The position numbers and the translations under genes were made by a program. The notes under the pieces are model-generated. The model was not told the origin of the DNA. It saw only the letters and a list, made by a program, of their open reading frames with translations, and ran no database searches. DNA of 64,000 nucleotides, from assembly GCA_013215145.1 (NCBI GenBank), contig JABSRP010000013.1:1-64000 (forward strand). The letters are read 5' to 3'. This document shows, piece by piece, positions 43,556 to 51,898 of this stretch (positions within the stretch are counted from its first letter, which is position 1; every line of letters begins with the position of its first letter). Source of the DNA: Pseudobacteriovorax sp. (GTDB taxonomy: Bacteria > Bdellovibrionota_B > Oligoflexia > Oligoflexales > Oligoflexaceae).

Positions 43556-45538
43556 TCAGTAGAATAATTCTCGGCCATCAATTTTTGTCGACCATGGTAC
43601 GCGATTTAAACTGCCGTGTTCACAGTGCTTTGGGCCTGTTATGCTGGATCCAATGATTTGGATGCTGCGATGATTTGATAGATAATGATCAATGAAAGGT
43701 TTTTGTTGAAAGTCATACAAAATGATTGGAATTACGAATTGGTTTCCCGCCATCAAAAGATCGAGATCTAATTTACTGTGGTAATCGACGAAGTAAAAGC
43801 AAACACCTGATTTTGTTTGTACGGGATATTCTGCTTCTGTCACCAATTGAAAACTTCGAATCCTGTATTTCAGAGGTAATGCCGGAATACTGGTGTTCAA
43901 GATCAACTCTTTTATAACAGATTTTATTTCGTTTGATGGGTTGCCCTCAAAAAAAATCGCCCTACTGGACCGGCAACCTACGTTGGCAATGGCAATGATA
44001 TCCTTTAGAATCCTGGTCCAATCATCGACGAAAGATGAGGAGGACGTAAGGGATACGGCTAGTTTTGTACCAAAACCATTGATTGCCAGCTTATAGTTAT
44101 CTGTTAATGCATGTAGCGTCTCGTCGCTGCCAAATACAAGCGCGGCGTCAAAGTCGGAGGGGTTATTGCTAAGTCGATACGATGGGCTCAGCACTGTGAA
44201 ATCTAGTCCATTACCTTTGACAAACTCTCGAAGTAATTGAAAGAACTTTAGGGAATTACGGCCTGGTCTAACGGTAAGCCGTCTACCTAAATATAAACCT
44301 ACCATAATGGGATATAAGACAGCTATTGGGTGAGTTTGGGGGGAAATAATAAGCCAATGACTGTGAGTAATTACCTCGATTCGTTGCCTCAAAATTTGAT
44401 TAAAAGCCAAATCCGAACTGGGAAGGTCGTTAATTAAATCGTTGATACATAAATCCACGATTTGATCGGTCAGAAGACTATCCAGAAGGCTTCCTTTCAC
44501 CTCATCTTTTTGGATCCAATCTACAAACTCTGCCCTATTAAAACTAGGCAACGCTTTTGGAAGAGCCGGGGAGTCAATACGTTTTTCAGGGTTATTTTTC
44601 GCTATAATTTCAGATAAGTGTAACGAGCAACCCTTTAGTTGGGTATTGGGCAATCTGCCTTTTAAGACGAAAGTTTGGTTTTTTAATTCAACAAAATCTT
44701 GGGTTCGGATCGGAGCTGTTACGTCAATTCTAGTGGGGTCATCGATAACAAGAGAGCCTTCACCACTGGCATGTACGTCATTGTTGTCTCGTTGGACTCC
44801 TATTTTGACCCAATTGGGGAAAACAAAATGTTTCGGTTTTGTGCATTCAGGACGCTTAAATTCATAGGCCTGACAGGCTAGCTCCGCCATACCGTATTCA
44901 CTAACAATTTGATCGTCTTTGATCTTAAACATCGTTCTAATCATTTCGTGTAACTGAGCTCTCGAGACTTCTCGAGTTTTTCCCTTAGTTCCACCGGTTT
45001 CGATGACGATTGCCCCTTTGGGTAGTTTGGATCGGTAGCCGCGGTCGTATAAGTCGACAAAGTGAAAACCAGTCCCGAAGATCCAGCATGGTTTAGAGTC
45101 AGACTTGGGAGCAGTCTCACAGTAAGTTACGGGAGATATTTCAGCTATCCACTCAACCATTTGAGCTAGACTCGAGTCAGTCCATTCTTTGGTTGATGGA
45201 ATCATGCTAATGCCTTCGGCTTTTACTGGTTCAGGAAAAAAATTCTCCAGTATTCCGTAAAAGCTCAATAGGCTACCTCGCCTGTAAAGCTCGAGGCCGT
45301 CTTTTGAAAACCAAGAAAAAGACCTAGAGGCTTCAGTCGTTCCACTTGATCTGAATAATTTGAAGAGTTTATTAGGAAATACAATATCCGGATCCGTCTT
45401 AAATCGTTCGATTGGAATGGGACAAGTGGGTTCTCTCGTTTCATAAAAATGAGACGATTTCATCTTGGACCAGAGGCTTTCATTTGCAGATGATGTCCAG
45501 GAGAATTTATTATTTTCAAGAATATCAATTATCTTCAA
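43556..45538 (-). CDS. LuxE-LuxC-like fused acyl-protein synthetase / acyl-CoA reductase
   Basis: The 660-residue protein joins two halves of the bacterial fatty-acid reductase. Residues about 1-325 look like LuxE acyl-protein synthetase: FRSSGTTEASRSF, the adenylate-forming signature, then IETGGTKGKTREVSR and EYGMAELACQAYE. Residues about 335-660 look like LuxC acyl-CoA reductase: ISPQTHPIAVLYPIMVGLYLGRRLTVRPG, an NAD(P)-like part, FGSDETLHAL and NVGCRSSRAIFFEG, whose Cys fits the acyl-thioester nucleophile. In luminous bacteria LuxC, LuxD and LuxE are separate and supply aldehyde to luciferase. No luxA, luxB or luxD occurs in this window. It probably makes long-chain aldehydes or acyl transfers for envelope lipids. 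The TTG start has AAGG eight bases upstream. Confidence 0.78.
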   Translation of the reverse strand: MKIIDILENNKFSWTSSANESLWSKMKSSHFYETREPTCPIPIERFKTDPDIVFPNKLFKLFRSSGTTEASRSFSWFSKDGLELYRRGSLLSFYGILENFFPEPVKAEGISMIPSTKEWTDSSLAQMVEWIAEISPVTYCETAPKSDSKPCWIFGTGFHFVDLYDRGYRSKLPKGAIVIETGGTKGKTREVSRAQLHEMIRTMFKIKDDQIVSEYGMAELACQAYEFKRPECTKPKHFVFPNWVKIGVQRDNNDVHASGEGSLVIDDPTRIDVTAPIRTQDFVELKNQTFVLKGRLPNTQLKGCSLHLSEIIAKNNPEKRIDSPALPKALPSFNRAEFVDWIQKDEVKGSLLDSLLTDQIVDLCINDLINDLPSSDLAFNQILRQRIEVITHSHWLIISPQTHPIAVLYPIMVGLYLGRRLTVRPGRNSLKFFQLLREFVKGNGLDFTVLSPSYRLSNNPSDFDAALVFGSDETLHALTDNYKLAINGFGTKLAVSLTSSSSFVDDWTRILKDIIAIANVGCRSSRAIFFEGNPSNEIKSVIKELILNTSIPALPLKYRIRSFQLVTEAEYPVQTKSGVCFYFVDYHSKLDLDLLMAGNQFVIPIILYDFQQKPFIDHYLSNHRSIQIIGSSITGPKHCEHGSLNRVPWSTKIDGRELFY

Positions 45539-45712
45539 TCATTGAACCTTCAAGCTAAGGATGATGGTTACTAATGGCAGGTCGTAGCATAGTTTTCACG
45601 AAAGCTCATTAACAACATAACAGCTTTAAAAAAGCCCTGTTTGGGGTAAGCTATTAGCCTTGACCGCATAGAATTGTGGCAAATTATGTCTTTATGAGAA
45701 GGTTGAGGCTAA

Positions 45713-46528
45713 ATGGCGTCAAATTATCAGCTTAAGCTAAGTCAATTTGAGGGTCCTCTTGACTTACTTCTTCATTTAATTAAAGTCAATGAGATCGACA
45801 TATTTAACATTGATATATACCTCTTATCGACACAGTATATCGGATATCTCCGTACCGTAAATTATGACGATTTAAATGGTGCCGGCGAGTTCGTCGAAAT
45901 GGCAGCAAGTTTGATCGAAATAAAAACTCGTCTGCTTCTACCTCGAAACGAGTCCGAATCCCAATCGTCTGAAGAAGAGGAGGAGGATCCAACTAAATCT
46001 TTGCAAGAAAGGCTTTTAACTTACGAAGCCTTTAAAGGCGCAGCCGAATACCTGCTACCGAGACCGCGATATGATTTGGTTGTTAGGACGTCGCCCGAAT
46101 GGGAAAGACTGAGCCCGCAGTATGAACATATTGAACAACCGCTTGAAGGTGATGTTGCTTCTTTAATTGTATTGTACGAACAAATGATGACTCAACTTTC
46201 CACCCGTAAACCACCGGCTAAAGTTGAAGCTAAAATGCACCTTGTTACCGTCGAACAAAAAATTCTCGAGCTTGAAAAACTTGTGGATACTGTTAAGTTC
46301 ACACTTTTTCAAAGCTTTTATAAACAGTTTCGCTCTAGATATGAGTTAGTCGTTTATATACTGGCTGCCCTAGAACTATCTAAAGGAGGTCGTGTTAGGC
46401 TGCTTCAGCAAGAGCTTAATGGTCCACTATGGATTTATCGCAACGACTTCGATAAAAATCAGTTACCAGTGGTGCCAGTCGATGAACAGGCAACCTCCGC
46501 AAATATAGGGATGATACATGACGAATAA
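45713..46528 (+). CDS. scpA: Segregation and condensation protein A
   Basis: ScpA is the kleisin subunit of the SMC-ScpAB condensin that organises and segregates the chromosome. The 271 residues begin with YQLKLSQFEGPLDLLLHLIKVNEIDIFNI, the characteristic N-terminal SMC-binding motif, followed by EFVEMAASLIEIKTRLLLPR. An acidic Ser/Glu linker lies at about 80-100, and the C-terminal winged helix has FLALLEL-like VVYILAALELSKGGRVRLLQ. The ATG is preceded by GAGAAGGTTGAGGCTAA. An upstream TTGACC at 45660 could be a -35 box. It overlaps scpB by 11 bases. Confidence 0.95.
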   Translation: MASNYQLKLSQFEGPLDLLLHLIKVNEIDIFNIDIYLLSTQYIGYLRTVNYDDLNGAGEFVEMAASLIEIKTRLLLPRNESESQSSEEEEEDPTKSLQERLLTYEAFKGAAEYLLPRPRYDLVVRTSPEWERLSPQYEHIEQPLEGDVASLIVLYEQMMTQLSTRKPPAKVEAKMHLVTVEQKILELEKLVDTVKFTLFQSFYKQFRSRYELVVYILAALELSKGGRVRLLQQELNGPLWIYRNDFDKNQLPVVPVDEQATSANIGMIHDE

Positions 46529-47654
46529 TGGGCCCACCGAAGAAAAGGGAGCGCCTCAATCGAAAGCTGAAAATGAAGATGAGCAACTGGTCTCTTCGGA
46601 GACGGGTTTTGAATTGGATCCAGACTCCCCGACACCTCAGGAGCCTATGCCATCTTCTGTAGAGCCTGCGCTTACGGATGAGGGTCTTTTGTTTTCACCA
46701 GAGGAAGATGTCGAAGCTGGGGACGGTGAGGAATCGATTTCGGACGATCTGTTTGAAGAAGCCTTACAAGAAGATGTGGATCAAAGCTCGCAATCTTTGA
46801 TGGGTGAAGAAAGCTCTTCCGAGGAGGGGACTCTCTCATTTGTCGAGGAACTAACTCTTGAAGGGCAGATCGAGGCAGTGCTGTTTGCAAGCCCTAAAGC
46901 CCTAAAGTCTAATGAGATATTCGAGTTGCTGTCCGATGATGACCTGGAGCTATCAAAATCGGAAGTAGAAGATCAGTTAATGCGGCTAAAAAAACTTTAC
47001 GAAGAGAGGGCAGGTGGATTTCGCCTGTATTTTGAGCCAGGAGAAGGATATCAATTTCGTACCGTGCCGGCGGCTAGTCATCTGATGGAACAGATGTTTT
47101 CCTCCAGACCTCGGCCTTTGTCACGGGCCGCATTGGAAACACTGTCCATCATAGCCTACAGACAGCCAACAACTAGAGCCGAAATCGAATATGTAAGGGG
47201 TGTTGATGCTGGATCTATCATAAAGAATTTGCTAGATCGAGATCTCATTGCCTGTGTAGGAAGAAAAGAAGATGCAGGGCGTCCAATGATTTTTGGCACT
47301 ACAAAGGAATTCCTTAAAGTTTTCCGTATCAAGGCTTTGTCTGATTTACCATCATTGAGTGCATTCCAAGTACCAAGCGAAACTAAGCAGCAAGCTGAAG
47401 CAGATTTGGAAAACATAGAAGGTGTGGATGTTGAACTCTTTGTGGGCGATGAAACCGAGGAGCCAATTGCCTTTTCGGATGGTTTAGTGGAAGATGATTT
47501 GGTTTTGCCTCCGGAAAATTTGGAAGAAAAACCTGGCGCTACGCGTGAAGCGTCTACCAACGAGGAAACGATTGAAAGAAAAGATGAGAATACAGAAATG
47601 GATGTCCCAGCTGGGGGTAGCGTCTCGAAGGCAGGCGGAGACCTGGATATCTGA
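46518..47654 (+). CDS. scpB: Segregation and condensation protein B with acidic extensions
   Basis: ScpB dimers bind ScpA and complete the condensin complex. The conserved core of two winged helices runs from about residue 112 (EGQIEAVLFASPKALKSNEI) to about 285, with RPRPLSRAALETLSIIAYRQPTTRAEIEYVRG and GRKEDAGRPMIFGTTKEFL. It is 378 residues long, clearly longer than the roughly 180-200 of typical ScpB. Extra Glu/Ser/Asp-rich, probably disordered tails flank both sides (about 105 before and 95 after). The last 71 bases of the gene overlap the pseudouridine-synthase gene. Confidence 0.93.
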   Translation: MTNNGPTEEKGAPQSKAENEDEQLVSSETGFELDPDSPTPQEPMPSSVEPALTDEGLLFSPEEDVEAGDGEESISDDLFEEALQEDVDQSSQSLMGEESSSEEGTLSFVEELTLEGQIEAVLFASPKALKSNEIFELLSDDDLELSKSEVEDQLMRLKKLYEERAGGFRLYFEPGEGYQFRTVPAASHLMEQMFSSRPRPLSRAALETLSIIAYRQPTTRAEIEYVRGVDAGSIIKNLLDRDLIACVGRKEDAGRPMIFGTTKEFLKVFRIKALSDLPSLSAFQVPSETKQQAEADLENIEGVDVELFVGDETEEPIAFSDGLVEDDLVLPPENLEEKPGATREASTNEETIERKDENTEMDVPAGGSVSKAGGDLDI

Positions 47655-48330
47655 GGGTAGAGTCAAGATCAATGGCAATTTAGTCACAGAGATGGGTTTT
47701 ATGGTTGATGTTGAGACGGATGTCCTCCTTGTAGATGACAAACCTGTGACAGCCAAGAAACCTCCAAACGTTTATTGGATGCTAAATAAGCCAGATCTTT
47801 GCTTATCGAGTCACCATGGCGATGGAGGTAAATCGACGATTTACGATCTTCCATCGTTGGCATCTATTCCATTTAAAGTCAATTCTGTGGGACGGCTGGA
47901 TTATCGAACAGAAGGTCTTTTGCTGCTGTCAAACGATGGTGAATTTATTCACAAAATGACCCACCCTAGTAGCAAGGTCCCTCGGAGTTATTACGCCCTT
48001 GTCCACAGCAAACTGGAGTCCGATCAATTGAGAAAGATCCAAAAAGGAATGACTCTCGACGACGGACAGGTCGAACCTATCAATATCCAGTATGCCCAGG
48101 GTATGAATCTTGGAAAGTCTACGGGTGCGTGGTATTACCTCACGGTACATGAAGGGCGCAATAGGCTAGTTAGGCGGATTTTTGAATCGTTTGATAAAAA
48201 GGTTGTCAAGCTTGTAAGGTGTGGTTTCGGAAACTTGCGACTGCCGGATAATCTCAAACCTGGCGAGTACAGGCAGCTAGAGCCGAGCGAACTGGCAGAA
48301 CTGCGTAAGGGGGCTAATAAAAATGACTAG
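47584..48330 (+). CDS. rluB: RluB/RsuA-family pseudouridine synthase
   Basis: This enzyme makes pseudouridine in rRNA. From ATG 47584 it has 248 residues: an S4 RNA-binding domain (MRIQKWMSQLGVASRRQAETWI, about 1-60), the YWMLNKPDLCLSS block, and the catalytic motif GRLDYRTEGLLLLSNDGEF with Asp near residue 103, then HEGRNRLVRRIFESF. RluB is the usual neighbour of scpAB, although RluE, RluF and RsuA cannot be excluded. The 47584 start gives the S4 domain its natural beginning; an upstream in-frame extension to 47494 exists inside scpB. No strong ribosome-binding site is visible, so coupling to scpB is likely. Confidence 0.9.
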   Translation: MRIQKWMSQLGVASRRQAETWISEGRVKINGNLVTEMGFMVDVETDVLLVDDKPVTAKKPPNVYWMLNKPDLCLSSHHGDGGKSTIYDLPSLASIPFKVNSVGRLDYRTEGLLLLSNDGEFIHKMTHPSSKVPRSYYALVHSKLESDQLRKIQKGMTLDDGQVEPINIQYAQGMNLGKSTGAWYYLTVHEGRNRLVRRIFESFDKKVVKLVRCGFGNLRLPDNLKPGEYRQLEPSELAELRKGANKND

Positions 48331-48339
48331 GAGACAATT

Positions 48340-49314
48340 ATGAAATTAGGCACGGTTGACAATAAGACCCGCGATGGGCGACTGGTCGTCGTTAATAAGG
48401 AAGGGACCCTGTTTGTTGAAGCTGACGTGGCTTCAAACCTGCAACAGGCATTGGACGATTGGGATAATATAGAGCCAAAATTATCTCGCATCTCTGAAGA
48501 TCTAAATTCGGGTAAACTACAGGGAATTAGTGTTTCTGAGGCGAAGTTTATGGCGCCATTACCTCGTGCCTATGAATGGATAGATGGATCTGCCTATATC
48601 AATCACGTTGTTTTGGTGAGAAAAGCTAGAGGAGCTGAGCCTCCAGAAACTCTTAAGACCGATCCTCTAGTGTATCAAGGTGGATCGGGAATTATGCTGG
48701 GACACGAAGACGATATTCGACTTGCCGATCCGGCCTGGGGCTGTGATTTTGAGTCAGAGGTATGTGTCGTTCTAGGTGATACCCCGCAAGGTACGACCTC
48801 TGATCAGGCAAGTAAATATGTTAAGCTCGTCGGTATTTTAAATGATGTATCTTTGCGTAACTTGATTCCAGGAGAACTGGCAAAGAATTTTGGCTTCTTT
48901 AATTCAAAGCCAGCTACAGCATTTGCACCATTTTTTGTCACGCCGGATGAACTTGGTGACGATTGGCTAGATGGTCGGTTACAGCTTGATCTTGTTACCC
49001 GTTATAATGGTGAGATATTTGGCGATCCGAACGCTGGGCCAGAGATGCATTTTTCGTTTTATGAATTGATCGCACACATTGCGAAAACCCGTAGCTTCAC
49101 TGCAGGAACAATTTTGGGGAGCGGCACAATTAGTAATGAAGATCGGTCTAAAGGTAGTTCCTGTCTGGCAGAGAAGCGAATGATCGAGAAAATTGATGAA
49201 GGTACCATTAAAACACCTTTTATGAACTATGGTGATCGTGTCGAAATTGAAATGCTTGATAGAAATGGTGTTTCCATTTTTGGCAGAATATCTCAGAAAG
49301 TTGTTGAGGCGTAA
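48340..49314 (+). CDS. Fumarylacetoacetate hydrolase (FAH) family protein
   Basis: The 324-residue protein has the FAH fold: an N-terminal domain of about 80 residues, then APLPRAYEWIDGSAYINHVVLVRKARG, GCDFESEVCVVLGDTP with the metal-binding Glu pair, NDVSLRNLIPGE and TILGSGTISN. The family includes fumarylacetoacetase, oxaloacetate decarboxylase/acylpyruvase and homoprotocatechuate isomerases. The match with KPATAFAPFFVTPDELG is typical of fumarylacetoacetate-hydrolase-like enzymes, but no tyrosine or phenylacetate catabolism genes are nearby. AGGAGACAATT precedes the ATG. It lies ten bases after the pseudouridine-synthase gene and converges on the SDR gene. Confidence 0.85.
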   Translation: MKLGTVDNKTRDGRLVVVNKEGTLFVEADVASNLQQALDDWDNIEPKLSRISEDLNSGKLQGISVSEAKFMAPLPRAYEWIDGSAYINHVVLVRKARGAEPPETLKTDPLVYQGGSGIMLGHEDDIRLADPAWGCDFESEVCVVLGDTPQGTTSDQASKYVKLVGILNDVSLRNLIPGELAKNFGFFNSKPATAFAPFFVTPDELGDDWLDGRLQLDLVTRYNGEIFGDPNAGPEMHFSFYELIAHIAKTRSFTAGTILGSGTISNEDRSKGSSCLAEKRMIEKIDEGTIKTPFMNYGDRVEIEMLDRNGVSIFGRISQKVVEA

Positions 49315-49317
49315 ATG

Positions 49318-50082
49318 CTATGGTTCGCTGCGGTGAACCATAAAAGCGTTCGCTTGGTCAGTCGGCATGATTACTATGTCATCGATATTGACGTGACGTG
49401 GCCGATTGACAACAAACTCCACGCAGTCTGCTACATCGTCCGCGGTAAGAGGGGTCATTCCCTTGTAGACATTATCGGCTTTCTCTTGAGATCCAAGCCT
49501 TACCAAGGAGAACTCAGTTTCAACCATTCCCGGATCGATGCTGTTAACTCTAATGTTGGTTCCGAGAACTTCCTGTTTTAGAGACCTCGTGATGGCTTTC
49601 ACTCCGAATTTACTTGCACAATAGGCACTGCCGCCAGCATAGGCTTGATGGCCGGCGATCGAACCAATAAATACAATTTGACCATTTTTCTTTTCGATCA
49701 TGTATGGCAGAACTAATTTCGCCATGCGGAGGACGCCCATAACATTTGTGTTCAGTATAATGTCCCAGTCTTGTTCCTGCCCATTTACCACAGGATCGAT
49801 ACCCTTCACTAAACCAGCATTATTAACCAATACGTCTGGTTGTAGTTGTTTCGCAAAACCAAAGTCACCAAATTTTTGGACTGAGTCCTTATCTGTTACA
49901 TCTAGTTCATGGGAAAGAGCTCTGACGTCACAGGAGTTTTTGATATCTTTGACTAGCGAATCTAATCGATCGACCCGACGGGCCCCAAGGTAAAGATCGA
50001 AGCCCTGCTTCGCTAACTTTTTTGCCGTTGAGTAGCCGATACCAGAGGAAGCACCCGTAATCCATGCAATTCTGCGATTCAC
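49318..50082 (-). CDS. Short-chain dehydrogenase/reductase
   Basis: The 254-residue classical SDR has the cofactor motif TGASSGIGYSTAKK (residues about 9-22), LGARR (Arg favouring NADP), the NNAG motif (NNAGLVKG), a catalytic Ser in FIGSIAGHQAY, and YCASKFG carrying Tyr and Lys. It resembles the YdfG/serine 3-dehydrogenase branch, whose members act on 3-hydroxy acids such as serine or 3-hydroxypropionate; the exact substrate is unknown. It ends three bases from the FAH gene (convergent) and follows the R3H gene by two bases. Confidence 0.9.
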   Translation of the reverse strand: MNRRIAWITGASSGIGYSTAKKLAKQGFDLYLGARRVDRLDSLVKDIKNSCDVRALSHELDVTDKDSVQKFGDFGFAKQLQPDVLVNNAGLVKGIDPVVNGQEQDWDIILNTNVMGVLRMAKLVLPYMIEKKNGQIVFIGSIAGHQAYAGGSAYCASKFGVKAITRSLKQEVLGTNIRVNSIDPGMVETEFSLVRLGSQEKADNVYKGMTPLTADDVADCVEFVVNRPRHVNIDDIVIMPTDQANAFMVHRSEP

Positions 50083-50084
50083 CT

Positions 50085-50972
50085 TTAGGTCTCCTTGGAA
50101 CGAACTACGACCACTGAACGATCGTGTCCTTCACCACGTGAAACGGATTCGAATCCTTGAGCAATGGCATGTTTATGTTGAAGTCGTCTGAAAAAGCTAT
50201 TGGCTGGAGCGAGTTGAACCTCACTAAGATCTGGTTGATCGTTGAGTTTCGAAACTGCAGAATTGACTTCGGCCAAGGCAACTTTTTCTTTTGCTTCAGT
50301 AGATTTTTTGTCATTGTAACGCTTTCCAGGCCTGCGATGATTGTCTCGTTTGCCATGTTGCCTGTCACCACCACCTTTGGGCGGTCGCCGATCGTTACCT
50401 CCCCTATCCCTATTACCACCTGGGCTAGATCGTTTAGGCCTTGGGGCATATTTTCCTATTGGCGGTCTCGTGCCAACGTCCCATTGTTTTTCTTCGTTCT
50501 CACCGTAGGCCCACTGCAAATAAGAAAGAATATGTTGAGTGAAGTTTGGGATTTCCTTCGCTAAAACTTGCTCTATTTGATTCCACAGTGTCGGGTTGGG
50601 GCGTGATTTACTAAACGTGATTTTCTCGTACGTATCATCTGCTTCAAAGATCATCCTAAGATCGAGCGCGAGAAATACGACGGCCGGAATAATACCATTG
50701 ATGTTAGTGAGATTGAGTTGCCCTTCACTCTCTAGGAAGGGGAACTGTTCCACATACCATTGGTAGCATGCTTGCATTTGACCATCGAGATTTCCTAAAT
50801 CGGCAAAGCTTCGGTTTTCTCCTTCGATATACGAAACAGCTCTGGGCCATCGTTCAGCACCCGTCGATCTCGTTGGGGTAGCTTTAACTGTTTCTTCAAA
50901 TTCGAAGCATGAATAGAGGAAATAATCGAGTTTAAGGGATTTTGGTCGCTTACTTTGATTATGAGTATTAAT
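50085..50972 (-). CDS. R3H-domain nucleic-acid-binding protein, possible ATT start
   Basis: The frame stays open upstream of the first ATG (50777, which has no ribosome-binding site) to a TAA at 51030-51032, with no ATG, GTG or TTG on the way. The added sequence reads as real protein (LDYFLYSCFEFEETVKATP, then GAERWPRAVSYIEGENRSF). The best start I see is ATT at 50970-50972, with GAGG eight bases upstream, giving 295 residues. A basic Gly/Arg/Asn-rich linker (RPKRSSPGGNRDRGGND and more, about 180-230) leads to a C-terminal R3H domain: RRLQHKHAIAQGFES-to-RSVVVV, with the Arg-x3-His pair. R3H domains bind single-stranded nucleic acid. Function beyond that is unknown. The unusual start needs proof. 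Confidence 0.7.
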   Translation of the reverse strand: MNTHNQSKRPKSLKLDYFLYSCFEFEETVKATPTRSTGAERWPRAVSYIEGENRSFADLGNLDGQMQACYQWYVEQFPFLESEGQLNLTNINGIIPAVVFLALDLRMIFEADDTYEKITFSKSRPNPTLWNQIEQVLAKEIPNFTQHILSYLQWAYGENEEKQWDVGTRPPIGKYAPRPKRSSPGGNRDRGGNDRRPPKGGGDRQHGKRDNHRRPGKRYNDKKSTEAKEKVALAEVNSAVSKLNDQPDLSEVQLAPANSFFRRLQHKHAIAQGFESVSRGEGHDRSVVVVRSKET

Positions 50973-51074
50973 GTTTGTCGCCTCGGTTTTAGTGGAAGTT
51001 TTCAGGCCTCTTGGCCATTTACTTAAATTTTACTATACGTGATATCAAGAAATCACCTCGAAATATCATTTTAG

Positions 51075-51401
51075 TTAGCGATTCGGTCGAATACGTCTTG
51101 CTAGAGTTAGTACGCGCGAACTTGCTTGGGATAGCTCTTCGATTTCCGTCCATTGCTTACTGTCCCTTTGATGGGTATAAGCAATCAGTTCGTGATCGCC
51201 TTCGAAGGCGTCAATAACGCTATCGATAGCCGCTTTAAGGTCGTCTTCTGTGCCGTTGGGCTTCTTCAATACTTCTGCAGCGGCCTGAAGCTGCTCGATT
51301 GCCTCATCGTCATCTTGGCTTGCTAGGAGTATACATAGCTTTTGCATGGCCTCCACCAGTGCCTGAGTCGTAGAACTTCGATTTCTTTTGATGATCGCCA
51401 T
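51075..51401 (-). CDS. Small conserved-looking protein of unknown function
   Basis: I do not recognise this 108-residue protein. It is mostly helical, with a basic start (IIKRNRSSTTQ), a central acidic region (QDDDEAIEQL, GTEDDLKAAID) and a basic end (RRIRPNR). It has no signal peptide or membrane segment. ACCTTTGAAAGGTTTTCTGTAAC on the coding side precedes the ATG (AAAGG about ten bases away). It stands alone between the R3H gene and the tRNA pair. Confidence 0.55.
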   Translation of the reverse strand: MAIIKRNRSSTTQALVEAMQKLCILLASQDDDEAIEQLQAAAEVLKKPNGTEDDLKAAIDSVIDAFEGDHELIAYTHQRDSKQWTEIEELSQASSRVLTLARRIRPNR

Positions 51402-51510
51402 GTTACAGAAAACCTTTCAAGGATGTGATAATCGGGTATTCACACGGAAACGTGATCTTAAGAGAACCTGTCGTAAAAATCAAACTTACATGCTTCAATC
51501 TAAAAAAAAG

Positions 51511-51539
51511 TTGACATTGTAGCAGGCTGCGGGTAGATA
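51511..51539 (+). promoter_or_regulatory. Sigma-70-type promoter for the tRNA pair
   Basis: TTGACA (51511-51516), a perfect -35 box, is followed after 17 bases by TAGATA (51534-51539). This is close to consensus, and the first tRNA begins about 25 bases after it. A GC-rich discriminator of the stringent-response type is not obvious here. There are no other gene starts nearby on this strand. Confidence 0.75.
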
Positions 51540-51563
51540 CGTACTTCCCAAATACGGGAAAAC

Positions 51564-51636
51564 GGGCTCTTAGCTCAGCTGGTAGAGCAGCACACTTTTA
51601 ATGTGCGGGTCGCTGGTTCGAACCCAGCAGGGCTCA
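51564..51636 (+). tRNA. tRNA-Lys (UUU)
   Basis: The 73-base cloverleaf has acceptor arms GGGCTCT and AGGGCTC (two wobble pairs), D-arm AGCTCAGCTGGTAGAGC, anticodon loop CTTTTAA with TTT, and T-arm GCTGGTTCGAACCCAGC. The discriminator is A. CCA is not encoded, so CCA-adding enzyme is required. Confidence 0.93.
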
Positions 51637-51651
51637 CTTAAAAAATGATAC

Positions 51652-51729
51652 GTCCCTATCGTCTAGCCTGGCCCAGGACACCGCCCTTTCACGGCGGCGA
51701 CGCGGGTTCAAATCCCGCTGGGGACGCCA
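51652..51729 (+). tRNA. tRNA-Glu (UUC)
   Basis: The cloverleaf has acceptor arms GTCCCTA and TGGGGAC, anticodon stem CCGCC/GGCGG with loop CTTTCAC (anticodon TTC), and T-arm CGCGGGTTCAAATCCCGC (inner pairs). G is the discriminator and CCA is encoded at 51727-51729. It follows the Lys tRNA by 15 bases and shares its promoter. Confidence 0.93.
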
Positions 51730-51898
51730 TTTTCTTCTTCAATAAAATCCATTTATCACAAGTTTCCAGGCTGTTTGTAAGATAGATGGCTTGCTATGGT
51801 AATCAAGTCATATGATTGCCCCAATAAATCCGTTCCCTTTTCTAAGTTGATTGCCTAATAATAGCCAAGTCAAATCTTGTTAAGACCAAGGAGGAGTT

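Noticed and set aside
43556..45538. Part of a bioluminescence operon
   Set aside because: No luxA, luxB or luxD is present in the window, so luminescence is not supported.
50957..51017. ATG at 51017 as start of the R3H gene
   Set aside because: It is out of frame, stops after nine codons and has no ribosome-binding site; it would work only with an indel.
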